A stretch of DNA of 64,000 bases from Bufo bufo (taxonomy: Eukaryota > Chordata > Amphibia > Anura > Bufonidae), in contig NC_053392.1 in assembly GCF_905171765.1 (NCBI RefSeq), positions 449,784,722-449,848,721 on the forward strand. Reading direction: 5' to 3'. Numbering within the stretch: position 1 is the first letter of the stretch; the number at the start of each line of letters is the position of its first letter. The notes beneath the pieces were generated by a model that was not told the origin of the DNA, did not search any database, and worked only from the letters and a program-made list of their open reading frames with translations. Positions 37,050-47,913 of the stretch are shown piece by piece. Both the position numbers and the translations under genes were made by a program.

Positions 37050-38165
37050 ATGAAGAAAGTCAAAAGTCAAGCAGAAGTAAACAGATCTAATAAAACCTCA
37101 AGTAGAGTGCTAGACGCCAAACTACCTAAAGAAGATTTTACCTCTCCTGTAAGGAATAATACCACCATGAGACCCAAAAATAAATTTGCAGCTGCGCAAG
37201 CTATGCTATCAGGGTCAGATAGCGATGAGGAAATACAAAGTCAAGAACAGGAGGACGTCACAAGCCTCAAAAAATATATTAAATCTCTTCCAACCTCCAA
37301 AACAATGAGGGATATGTTTCAGGAACTAACGAATACATTGAAGTCAGAAATTGCAGAAATCAAGACTAATTTGAACCAAATACATACTAGAGTAAACTCA
37401 CTGGAAGAGTCTTCAGAAAAAGTAACTCAGAACGCCTCACATATGGAAAACCAAATCAAGTTACAACAAAAAAGCATCTTTAAGCTAAATATGCATATTG
37501 ATGACTTGGAGAACAGATCTAGGCGGAACAACCTTAGAATAAGAGGCCTGGCTGAGACCGTAGAAGATAAGGAATTAAGTGAAGTCTTAACAACCATATT
37601 CTGTGAGTTATTGGGCAAAGAAGAGAACCAAGACCTAGGCCTAGAAAGAGTTCATAGAGTCTTCAAACCAAGAAATGCACCCAAAGATGCGCCCAGGGAT
37701 GTCCTATGCTACATACTGAGTTTTCGCACCAAAGAAGATATCCTGCGTAAAGCCAGGACAGCTAAAAGAATCGAATATGAGGGTAAAGAAATAACCATAT
37801 TTCAAGACGTATCGAAATTAACATTGGAAAAAAGAAGATGCCTCCAGCCATTCACCAAAGCGCTGAGAGACAATGGGATAAGATACAGATGGCTATATCC
37901 GTTTGGAATTTTAGTCACACATAACAGCCGTCCATTTACAATTAGATCTCCAGATGAACTCTACTCTGTAATTCCAAAGTTAAACATTGGAAATATAGAA
38001 GTTCCAGATTGGACAGCAGAAGAAAATACAGACAACACTCCAGAAATTCCAACAGCAGACAGATGGGAGAAATTCGAAACACCTAGGCAAAGACGAAGAG
38101 ATACCCCTGATGTCAACCATTATAGAGCCCCAAGGAAGAGTGGGAGAAGCTTCACTCCGGGCTGA
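37050..38165 (+). CDS. LINE ORF1 protein (L1-type RNA-binding)
   Basis: A 371-codon open frame. The N-terminal about 75 residues are basic and Ser-rich. A coiled coil follows (about residues 95-160: SEIAEIKTNLNQIHTRV, then IDDLENRSRRNNLRIRGL), then an RRM-like and C-terminal domain (LERVHRVFKPRNAP, DILRKARTAKRIEYEGKEI), the Transposase_22 arrangement. ORF1p trimers coat element RNA and act as nucleic-acid chaperones. ATG 37050 follows a G/A-rich context. No break is visible. Confidence 0.9.
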   Translation: MKKVKSQAEVNRSNKTSSRVLDAKLPKEDFTSPVRNNTTMRPKNKFAAAQAMLSGSDSDEEIQSQEQEDVTSLKKYIKSLPTSKTMRDMFQELTNTLKSEIAEIKTNLNQIHTRVNSLEESSEKVTQNASHMENQIKLQQKSIFKLNMHIDDLENRSRRNNLRIRGLAETVEDKELSEVLTTIFCELLGKEENQDLGLERVHRVFKPRNAPKDAPRDVLCYILSFRTKEDILRKARTAKRIEYEGKEITIFQDVSKLTLEKRRCLQPFTKALRDNGIRYRWLYPFGILVTHNSRPFTIRSPDELYSVIPKLNIGNIEVPDWTAEENTDNTPEIPTADRWEKFETPRQRRRDTPDVNHYRAPRKSGRSFTPG

Positions 38166-38665
38166 AAATTCCCGATATCCTTTTTCATATGATAAATTAA
38201 AATTGCAATAAATGTCGGGCTCATGATGCCTAACTACGGTCTAAGACATAAAAGAGATTGGGCCGGCGACCTCGGCTGTTCGGCCGTGTTCCCCTTTCCA
38301 ATCAAATAAGACCTACAACATGCTTGTTCTCTATCACTTTAATGTTTCTTTATAAGTTGTGCCCAAATATAGGGCAAATTGTATAAGTTAATAATTTTCA
38401 TACTTTTTTCTCCCCCCCACCCTAGTGGTGCCCTCCTGGCATCATAAACTCTGATTTATGGGGAAACCCTTCTTGGATTCCCCTGTAACTCAGACACTAA
38501 ATCTATTAAATACTTACCTCAGTACCATACTCTCTGAGGTGTACTGGGAAATTTTGGTCTTTGATTGTTCTGCTGGTTTTGTTTATTGTTAATATTTCTC
38601 CCTGTTTAAAGGTACCAGTCAACATTTATTACACTCAGTCATCTTACATATAATAACTTTAAAAG
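38166..38665 (+). other. LINE inter-ORF region
   Basis: 500 bp of pyrimidine-rich non-coding sequence between ORF1 and ORF2. No gene or clear structure seen. Confidence 0.6.
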
Positions 38666-41590
38666 ATGGTAGGATTTACTTGCGTTACACTCAATACCAA
38701 TGGAATGAATATTCCAGCTAAAAGGAGCCAATTATTACAAATTTTCCAAAAAGAAAATGCGGATGTACTTTTTCTACAGGAAACGCATTTTAAAAAGTCC
38801 TATACGCCAATCACAAAAAATAAATATTACACCCAATGGTTCAACGCATGCACTCCCCTACAAAAGAGAAAAGGTGTCTCAATAGTTATGAAAAAAAACC
38901 TACAATTTAAACATAAGGACACAATAACAGACCCTGAAGGAAGATACATCTTTGTAAAAGGATATATAAATAATAAACTATATACATTAATGAATATATA
39001 CACACCCAATGAAAAACAGGTCAAATTTATCAAATCTGTGTTTACAAAACTAGACCCCTTCTTAGAGGGATCCTTGATTGTGGGTGGAGACCTTAACATT
39101 GCTTTGGAACCTAGTCTTGATTCCTCAAAAGGTAAATCAACTATTTCAGCTCCAAAACTTAAAGCAATTAAAAAGATCTTGCAACAATACCAATTAGTTG
39201 ATATATGGAGAGCTCTCCACCCCACAGTCAGGGATTACTCATACTATTCAACAGTACATAAGGTCTATACTAGAATCGACTATATTTTCATAGACCAAAG
39301 AGACGTAGATAAAATTAAAAAAGCAGAATATGAACCCATAACTCTCTCAGATCACGCCCCATTATATGTTAAATTCCAATCATTACCCTTGGACAAGAGT
39401 AAGGGCACATGGAAATTAAACGAAAGCCTTTTAGCAAAACAGGATAATGTGACCATACTCAACACCCATTTAAATTTTTTCTTCACAGACAATATCCCCG
39501 AGGGAAACTGTAACCCCGTGGTGTGGGAGACACACAAGGCAGTAGTAAGGGGATATCTAATTCAAATGGGTGCTAGAGAGAAGAAAAAACGCACTAAAGA
39601 TCTAGAAAATATAATGGACGAAATAAGAAAATTGGAACTAACACATAAAAGCACGCTCGACGCAACTCTGGGACAAAAACTGATAAAGTTGAGAAAAGAT
39701 CTAAAGGAACTGCTAGATCAAGATACCCAAAAATTTCTATTCTTATCTAGGTTCAAACACTATTTAAATGACAACAAATGTGGTAAAATGCTAGCTAATT
39801 TAGTACGGAAAGATAGGGCCAAAACTAACATATCCAAAATTAGGATGCTAAACAAAGAAGAAACCTCTGACTCCAACAAAATTGCGGATACCTTCAGAGA
39901 ATACTATGGAAAATTGTATAACTTAAAGGAAGACATTCAATCCCAAAATAACACAAATCAAGCCATAAATAAATACCTAAAAGAATATAACCCACCGCAA
40001 CTTAGTGAGGATACCAGACAAAAACTTAAATCCCCCTTTACCATTGAAGAGATTAAAACCGCGATTAATTCCATTAAAAACGGTAAAAGCCCAGGCCCAG
40101 ATGGCTTTTCTGCTATCTACTACAAAAAATTCCAAGACATTCTTGCACCCCATCTAGTGACTTATTTTAATGAAATTTCCGAAGCTTGCCCGCTCAGGAA
40201 CGAGTCTTTACTGGCACATATTACGGTCATACCTAAGGAAGGTAAAGATGAATCAGAATGCAGCAACTACAGACCAATTTCGTTATTAAATAATGATGTC
40301 AAGATCTACGCAAAAGTACTTGCGAACAGACTACAAAGTTTACTGACTACTTTAATTGATAGTGATCAGGTGGGCTTTGTTCCTGGGCGGGAGGCTAAGG
40401 ACAACACAATTAAAGTATTACATATGATCCAGCTTGCAAAAATCAAAAAGATTCCTATGGTCTTGTTGGCGTCTGATGCCGAAAAGGCGTTCGACAGACT
40501 AAACTGGCAATTTCTAAAAGCAGTATTAAGTAAACTGAACATCCCCCAAACATTTATAGGAAAGATCATGGCACTATACTCTACACCATCAGCCTGTATC
40601 AGAGTAAATGGACTCCTATCGAACCCATTTAAAATTTACAATGGAACACGACAAGGGTGCCCTCTGTCACCGTTACTTTTTGTATTATGTTTAGAACCTT
40701 TTCTCTTGAAAATTAGGGAAAATCCAGATATTGAAGGCATCAAAACAAAACACAAGATACATAAAATAGCAGCTTTCGCTGACGATACACTCTTTGCCAT
40801 CACTAATCCCAAAAGTTCACTGCCCAACTTAATTACTGAATTTGAAAAATTTCAAGAGGTATCCAATTTTAAAATAAATCTAAACAAATCTGAACTCTAT
40901 AATGTGACTCTAAACACACCACTTTGGGAAGAAATCATTAATCAAAGAGATCAACAAACAGTTCACCCCAATTAAAATTGCAAACAAATCTTTCAAATAT
41001 CTTGGGATAAATATCTGTAGCGAACCAAAAGACTTATATAATATCAATTTCACACCATTAATCAAAGAGATCAACAAACTACTGATGGCTATCAATGTTT
41101 GGCAGAATAAATTTAGTTAAAATGATCATACTTCCAAAAATTCTCTATCTATTCCAAACGTTACCAATAGAGTTACCATTAACCCTATTTAAACAACTGA
41201 AGCAAAACATTCTAAAATTTATCTGGCAGAACAAGCAAAACAGAATTCATTATATGACCCTAACTAGGTCAGGGAAAAATGGCGGCACTGGCCTACCTGA
41301 CCTGGAAAATTATTATAAAGCTTCCATCCTAGCCAGAATTATAGAATGGAGGAAGGTCACTCCAGAGAAAAAATGGGTTGAAATAGAACGAGAATGTGCA
41401 GACACTAACTTATACGATTTACTATGGAAAACGTCTAATTACACTAAGACGACAAAAAAAAATCAAAAACATATTTACAAGATTAATATTGAACAAATGG
41501 CATAGCATAAATAAAACACAAAACCTGATACCAAGCGGTGATCTAAATACTCCAGTAAGTAGCCTTATCCCGCATACATGGACTAATATA

Positions 41591-43161
41591 CACTGCTCAA
41601 AAAAATAAAGGGAACACTTAAACAACACAATGTAACTCCAAGTCAATCACACTTCTGTGAAATCAAACTGTCCACTTAGGAAGCAACACTAAGTGACAAT
41701 CAATGTCACATGCTGTTGTGCAAATTGAATAGATAACAGGTGGAAATTATAGGCAATTAGCAAGACACCCCCAATAAAGGAGTGGTTCTGCAGGTGGTGA
41801 CCACAGACCACTGCTCAGTTCCTATGCTTCCTGGCTGATGTTTTGGTCACTTTTGAATGCTGGCAGTGCTTTCACTCTAGTGGTAGCATGAGACGGAGTC
41901 TACAACCCACAGAAGTGGCTCAGGTAGTGCAGTTTATCCAGGATGGCACATCAATGCGAGCTGTGGCAAGAAGGTTTGCTGTGTCTGTCAGCGTAGTGTC
42001 CAGAGCATGGAGGCGCTACCAGGAGACAGGCCAGTACATCAGGAGACCTGGAGGAGGGCAACAACCCAGCAGCAGGACCGCTACCTCCGCCTTTGTGCAA
42101 GGAGGAACAGGAGGAGCACTGCTAGAACCCTGCAAAATGACCTCCAGCAGGCCACAAATGTGCATGTGTCTGCTCAAACGGTCAGAAACAGACTCCATGA
42201 GGGTGATATGAGGGCCCGACGTCCACAAGTGGGGGTTGTGCTTACAGCCCAACACCGTGCAGGACGTTTGGCATTTGCCAGAGAACACCAAGATTGGCAA
42301 ATTCGCCACTGGCGCCCTGTGCTCTTCACAGATGAAAGCAGGTTCACACTGAGCACATGTGACAGACGTGACAGAGTCTGGAGACGCCGTGGAGAACGTT
42401 CTGCTGCCTGCAACATCCTCCAGCATGACCGGTTTGGCATTGGGTCAGTAATGGTTTGGGGTGGCATTTCTTTGGAGGGCCGCACAGCCCTCCATGTGTT
42501 TGCCAGAGGTAGCCTGACTGCCATTAGGTACCGAGATGAGATCCTCAGCCCCCTTGTGAGACCATATGCTGGTGCGGTTGGCCCTGGGTTCCTCCTAATG
42601 CAAGACAATGCTAGACCTCATGTGGCTGAAGTGTGTCAGCAGTTCCTGCAAGACGAAGGCATTGATGCTATGGACTGGCCCGCCCGTTCCCCAGACCCGA
42701 ATCCAATTGAGCACATCTGGGACATCATGTCTCGCTCTATCCACCAACGTCATGTTGCACCACAGACTGTCCAGGAGTTAGCAGATGCTTTAGTCCAGGT
42801 CTGGAGGAGATCCCTCAGGAGACCGTCCGCCACCTCATCAGGTGCATGCACAGGCGTTGTAGGGAGGTCATACAGGCACGTGGAGGCCACACACACTACT
42901 GAGCCTCATTTTGACTTGTTTTAAGGACATTACATCAAAGTTGGATCAGCCTGTAGTGTGTTTTTCCACTTTAATTTTGAGTGTGACTCCAAATCCAGAC
43001 CTCCATGGGTTGAAAAATTTGATTTCCATTTTTTAATTTTTGTGTGATTTTGTTGTCAGCACATTCAACTATGTAAAGAACAAAGTATTTCAGAAGAATA
43101 TTTAATTAACTCAGATCTAGGATGTGTTATTTTTGTGTTCCCTTTATTTTTTTGAGCAGTG
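41591..43161 (+). mobile_element. Tc1-like DNA transposon, copy B, both ends present
   Basis: Inverted ends CACTGCTCAAAAAAATAAAG and its complement are flanked by TA (41589-41590 and 43162-43163). It is inserted in LINE ORF2; the frame rejoins across it (HTWTNI before, LAELQDN after). It is the same family as copy A at 1-1574 but lacks the MITE. Confidence 0.95.
41888..42902 (+). pseudogene. Tc1-like transposase, two frameshifts (DD34E)
   Basis: ATG 41888 starts [20 protein letters not shown], a paired-type helix-turn-helix DNA-binding domain. Near 42050 one base is lost and the frame moves to the one containing [42 protein letters not shown] and [13 protein letters not shown] second lost base near 42803 (against copy A) garbles the last 35 residues. 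Nine extra bases near 42367 duplicate a short RD-coding segment in frame. About 338 residues if in frame, typical for Tc1. Copy A lacks the second error, so both arose after the copies separated. Confidence 0.92.
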
Positions 43162-44440
43162 TACTTGCAGAGTTGCAAGACAATACAGCAAATAAACATC
43201 TAGATTTAAAAGACATCTACAAAGATAATACCATAAAACCACTTTCAGAAATTAAAAATTCCCTAGGATTACAGAATCTAACACCCAAGCAGTATAGTAT
43301 GTTAGCTAGTAATACATCACAGTGGAGATCTAACTATAAAGATGGCACCAATAATACTATTAATATACTACTTCATACCTATGACACGCCCCGACACATA
43401 TTATCTAAATTATATAAAATGTTAAATGATACCAACACTCCTCCTTTATACATTGAAAAATGGAATAAAGAATTACAACATCACTTAAATGACAACCAAA
43501 TTAATCAAATGACTAGATATATAAACCAGACCTCATGTTCATATGCCATGAAAGAAACACAATTTAAAATTAATGCAAGATGGTATAAGACTCCTTTAGT
43601 TATGCACAGAATAAACAATGAAATTAGCAATAAGTGTTGGAGATGTCATATAGACTTAGGCACCTACTCACATATTTGGTATTCATGTACAAAACTAACC
43701 CCATTCTGGCAGGCAATCTGTAAAATTATAGGCGATATATTTGATACTAAGATCACTCTATCTGAGAAACTTGTCCTTTTTAATATCTACGACATATCTC
43801 AAATACCTTTCAAGTCGACACTTATGAACATTTTCCTAAACGCAGCAAAAGCAATCATACCAAGAAGATGGCTTCAAGAGGATCCACCCAATATAATGGA
43901 ATGGAAAGCAGAAGTATATAAAGTACAGAAATTTGAAAAGCGTAAATGGACTGTTCAACATAACGGTGATAAATATGATGCTATATGGCAAAAATGGATA
44001 GATTACCTGTCAAAAGTTAATGAGATTTCTGAGTTAGTTTAATTTGATGTAACTATGCAACGTTATATTGATATCTCTGATTCATAGATAAATAATTAAT
44101 GTATACCTATACATAAGACTCTTTAGATGCTTAAACTTAGCTTAATTGACTGATACCTTAAATGTTCAGTTTCTCCCCCTCCCCCCTCTCTTCCCTTGTT
44201 ACCCGGTTTTCTACCCGTCCTACCCTTTGTCTCTCCCTTATTCATCCTTTTATTTCAGTGTTATATTGTTTAATTTTTTATTTGATACAAATGACGAGTT
44301 TTAATACCTTCATTGTATGGAAATGTTATTACAAATTTAATTGTCATTTGTATAACTGTCAAAGTGAATTTTAACTCTGACATTGTTAAATTTTTTTTTT
44401 TACATCTTATTCAAAATAAAGAAAATTTACAGGAAATTGT

Positions 44441-45857
44441 GGTGGAGGGATAACCAAACTAACTTGCGCAACAAGGCCATGATCCTGGAGGACTGGGCCC
44501 TGCCTTTGTTGACAATGTCCACCAAGGTCTGACTATCCGTAACAAACGTCACAGAAGTGTTAGACCAATGGTGACCCCAAACCTGGGCTGCCGCCACGAC
44601 GGGATACAGTTTCAGAAGAGGGGAGGATTTGAGAGCTGCTGAGTCTGAGGCTAATTCTGGCGGCCATCCGGCAGCCAGCCAATGAGACCTGAAAATGGCA
44701 GCGAACCCGGAGGAACCAGCGGCGTCTGAGAAAACCATGGGGGAAGAAGAGTCCCACTGCGGAATGAACAAAGAAATGCCATTCCAGTCAGAGAGAAAAC
44801 TGTTCCACATGACAAGGTCTGCAATGGCCTGGCTTTCCAGATGGACGACGGAATGCTGCTCTGGGGCAGAGGGCAGGAGACATAACAACCTGGAAAGGAA
44901 GGCCCTGCCTTGAGGCATAATTCTAGTGGCGAAGTTAAGCATCCCCAGCAAGGATTGAAGCTCCACCTTGGTCAGAGAGTGAGACTGAACCGCCTGGGAA
45001 ATAGCTGAGCGGATCCTAAGCAACTTCTCGCTGGGGAGGCTAGCCTCCATCTTGACGGTATCTAATATGATGCCCAGGAAGGTGACCTTGGTGGCCGGAC
45101 CCTCAGTCTTGGCCGTAGCCACAGGAACCTGAAGACGGGAAAAAATGTCCAGAAGTGTATGGGGAATGGACGGGGCCTGACTGGGCCTTTCAATGAGAAG
45201 AAAGTCGTCCAAGTAGTGGACGACCATGGATAACCCACTGTGATGGATGAGAATCCAATGCAGGGCTTTGGCAAGTTGTTCAAAAAGCCAAGGGCTGCTC
45301 TTGGACCCAAAAGTAAGCCGGTTGGCAAAGTAGAATTTATCTGCCCACTTGATGCCATAGTACTTCCAAAGCTGCGGATGTATTGGAAGCAGCTTGAAAG
45401 CATCGGCGATATCTACCTGGTCCAGCCAAGCCCCGACACCTGCTTGTAGAATATACTGAATGGCCTTATCAATTGAAGAATATTGCATAGAACATTCCTC
45501 AGAGGGGATGAGCGAGTTGAGACTGGGGATGGAGGACATATGAGGCGCGGAGAGGTCATAGATGAGACGCTTTTTATTGGAAGATTGTTTTGTGACAAGG
45601 CCAATAGGATTGATACGCCATGACTGGAATGGAATCTTTAGAAAGGGACCAATGATGAACCCCTTGTCGACTTCTGCTTGAATGAGGGTGGTCACCGCCT
45701 CAGGGTCACTGGAAGCGGATAGCAGATTGGGGCCCACCCAGCAGCCCTGGGGGAGCGTGACAAGACCGGTGTGGAACACTTCTCTGCACCCATCAAACAA
45801 GAAGGCGACGAAGGGACGGTCGGGGTGGCCCCGCAGAAGCGCAGCCAGTAACTCCAA
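44441..45857 (-). CDS. Ngaro/DIRS-like reverse transcriptase and RNase H
   Basis: An open frame of about 470 residues to the LINE insertion. RT motifs: WVGPNLLSASSDPEAV, KKRLIYDLSAPH, AWLDQVDIADAFKLLPIHP, FGSKSSPWLFEQLAKAL and the catalytic SMVVHYLDDFLLIE. A connection and RNase H region follow, with SPMVFSDAAGSSGFAAIF and SVTFVTDSQTLVDIVNKG. The frame carries on beyond the LINE at 35531. Just upstream, in the same frame, is the zinc motif of ORF1 ended by a TGA near 45873. RT has no visible damage. Confidence 0.92.
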
Positions 45858-45876
45858 ATTGAGGTCGGCTAGTCAG

Positions 45877-46656
45877 GAGTCCCTGGCTGTCTTCCTGGGA
45901 CAGGAAGGACGGGGGTGGGCCCGAAAACAAAGAGAGCAAATGTGAAGTGCTCGGCAAGCATTGAAGGCACAGCCCTTGGCATTGAAATTATTACACACCT
46001 GGCTACTACCGAGGTACACAATTGGCCTGCCCAGCTTATCTAAAGAAGAGGAAGACCTGGAGGACCTGGCGTGGGCGCTGACTGCGGATCTTGCACCGGA
46101 TTAGGGCACCATTCAGTAGAATGGAAAATGGACTGGCAGATGGCACACACAGGAGCCTTCAGACCCGCAAAGTGTCGGCAGAACAACTCCATGTCTAAGT
46201 CTATTTAGCCGAGCATCTTTGGCCTTCAAAACCACAGAAACCTCTCCGCAGTTAATAACTCGGTTCTCGGAAATATCCTGTGGAGGCAGTAAGAATGGAC
46301 GCCAAATTTACATCCTTGCCTGCCAGGATATCCTTCTTGATATGCTCCGGAACAAAATGGGAAGGAGCAATTTGGGGGGTGGCAGAAGGCCTACCTGCAA
46401 CGTCCTGAGGAATGGCAGGAATGACTGCCGAACCTGGATATTGCGGCGAGGCTGCTGGACTGGTTTCCAAGACCGAGCTAGCGAGTCCGACGATGGAAGA
46501 CTGGATGTGAGCTAGTGCCAGCTGGATGGAGTCGATATTGGACTGCTCAGCTGTCGAACCCGGAGTGGTCATCAGGAGACGATATAACTCGGCCTTGCAG
46601 GCAGACGCGGGATGCCGAATCCCCCTGCGATTAAGCTCGGCAATCAACTTTGGCAC
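45877..46656 (-). pseudogene. Ngaro/DIRS ORF1 (gag-like) with Cys/His motif
   Basis: The frame 46656-46252 begins MPKLIAELNRRGIRHPASAC, a SAP-like N-terminus, with an Ala/Pro-rich middle and a conserved PEHIKKDILAGKDVNLASIL segment. A second segment in another frame (about 45990-45877) has a Cys/His array, C-NNFNAKG-C-AFNA-C-RAL-H-I-C-SL-C-FRA-H-PRPS-C, typical of Ngaro/DIRS gag ends. A frameshift between about 46250 and 46000 separates them. The protein probably binds element RNA. Confidence 0.75.
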
Positions 46657-46714
46657 TGTCCAATTTCTTAAGGATGTGCTGCTGTTGTGCCCCGAGATGG
46701 AAGTTCAGGAACAT

Positions 46715-47026
46715 TGAACAACCTGGGCGAACTGGGAACATTGACAACCTGGGCGATCCGGGAACATTGACAACCTGGGCGATCCGGGAACATTGACAAC
46801 CTGGGCGATCCGGGAACATTGACAACCTGGGCGATCCGGGAACATTGACAACCTGGGCGATCCGGGAACATTGACAACCTGGGCGATCCGGGAACATTGA
46901 CAACCTGGGCGATCCGGGAACATTGACAACCTGGGCGATCCGGGAACATTGACAACCTGGGCGATCCGGGAACATTGACAACCTGGGCGATCCGGGAACA
47001 TTGACAACCTGGGTGAACCAGAAGGC
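46715..47026. repeat. 26-bp minisatellite, about 12 units
   Basis: The unit TTGACAACCTGGGCGATCCGGG plus AACA repeats exactly every 26 bases from 46741 to 47000 (ten identical units), with a diverged unit at each end. It lies in the 5' UTR of the Ngaro/DIRS element, just before ORF1. Long repetitive frames on the minus strand here arise from the repeat, not from a protein. Confidence 0.97.
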
Positions 47027-47913
47027 ACTGAGACCCCGGGTGATCCAGAGGACCCCGACAATACAGGAAGACCCGGTGACGGAAGCAGAGTGAGACAGAA
47101 CACAAAAACCGCTAATTTAAGCGAAGTGAAATCACCAACTTCATGTAACTTCATGTAACTTCATGCACTGTTCGTCCCCCCCCCCCCTTTTTTTTTTTTT
47201 TTGTGACCTATGTATTGTTGCACCGCGTTTAAATGAGCACATGGGTTAAGGACGGGTGCTGTGGCCCATAGATAATCTGGTGGGAGCCCGCAGAGGAAAA
47301 CCTAGGCAGATAACTTAGATCGACGCGCAGGGCCCCAAAGCAAGCTGGCAGAGGGCACAAAAGAAACTGCGCCCCCCTGAAAACGGGAGCGCTGCCTGTA
47401 TCACAGAACCAGAATTTTGCCAATGCCCCTTGTGCTGCGAAAACCTTGTAGTGAAAAACTAAGATCTAAGTGAGTTCATAGGTGGCGCAAATGAATGCAC
47501 ATACTGCCTACCAATAATAGATCTTATTTATGCACCCCCAATTTGTGCCGGCACGTGACCGGCAGAACAGTTAACCAGGATGCCGCTCCCCAACCCTGCC
47601 GCCTGTATCCATGTGAGCGGAACAAGCTGGGGGAGAGCGGCATCTAACTTTCACCATCAGGGGGCTAGAGACCAGGCGTGAGGCACAGCTAGAGCGGAGC
47701 CAGCTGCGCCTCGATTACCTGGAAGGCTGGCGAGCGGCAGTCCAGACGTCGACAGCGCGTGTGCGCAGGAAAACGGAAGGAAGGACTCGGGTCGGAGAGG
47801 AAGGAGCGCGATACCGCAGTAATGCGTGAGGTTTGGGTGCCTGGCTGAGCGGTAGCTGGGGGAATAAGTAGCCAGACGCCCCTCCCACAAATGCAGGCTG
47901 GTAACAGCCTTAC
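47027..47913 (-). other. Ngaro/DIRS 5' leader
   Basis: About 890 bp of non-coding, partly GC-rich sequence between the minisatellite and the outer border. It includes a C/T homopolymer (about 47177-47203). I could not find terminal repeats matching the other end. Confidence 0.5.

Larger units (their letters stand above)
38666..44042 (+). pseudogene. LINE ORF2: APE endonuclease and reverse transcriptase
   Basis: From ATG 38666, 769 codons are open. The endonuclease (residues 1-235) has VTLNTNGMNIPAKRSQL, FLQETHF, VGGDLNIALEP and ITLSDHAPLYV. RT (about 470-750) has GKSPGPDGFSAIYYKKF, SNYRPISLLNNDVKIYAKV, VLLASDAEKAFDRLNW, GTRQGCPLSPLLFVL and the catalytic AAFADDTLF. Frameshifts occur near 40965, 41095 and 41460, and the Tc1-like copy B splits the gene at 41590. 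The C-terminal part resumes at 43163 and includes the zinc motif CWRCHIDLGTYSHIWYSC. The endonuclease nicks target DNA and RT copies RNA there. Breaks lie only in the later half. Confidence 0.92.
35541..44431 (+). mobile_element. Full-length L1/Tx1-type LINE, interrupted by Tc1-like copy B
   Basis: The 9-bp duplication GGAAATTGT (35532-35540 and 44432-44440) flanks an element starting AGTGGGGGGGCGGAGC and ending in an A-rich tail (AATAAAGAAAATTTACA). It has a 1.5-kb 5' UTR, ORF1 and ORF2. Without the Tc1 insert the length is about 7.3 kb. The presence of the 5' end and a duplication indicates full-length insertion by target-primed reverse transcription. Confidence 0.92.

Noticed and set aside
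46741..47000. Regular 26-bp repeats considered as a CRISPR array
   Set aside because: Units are directly adjacent with no spacers, and the context is a eukaryotic retrotransposon.
46631..47154. Long repetitive protein-like frames across the 26-bp array
   Set aside because: All three minus-strand frames stay open simply because the 26-bp unit lacks stops; no motif and no codon bias.
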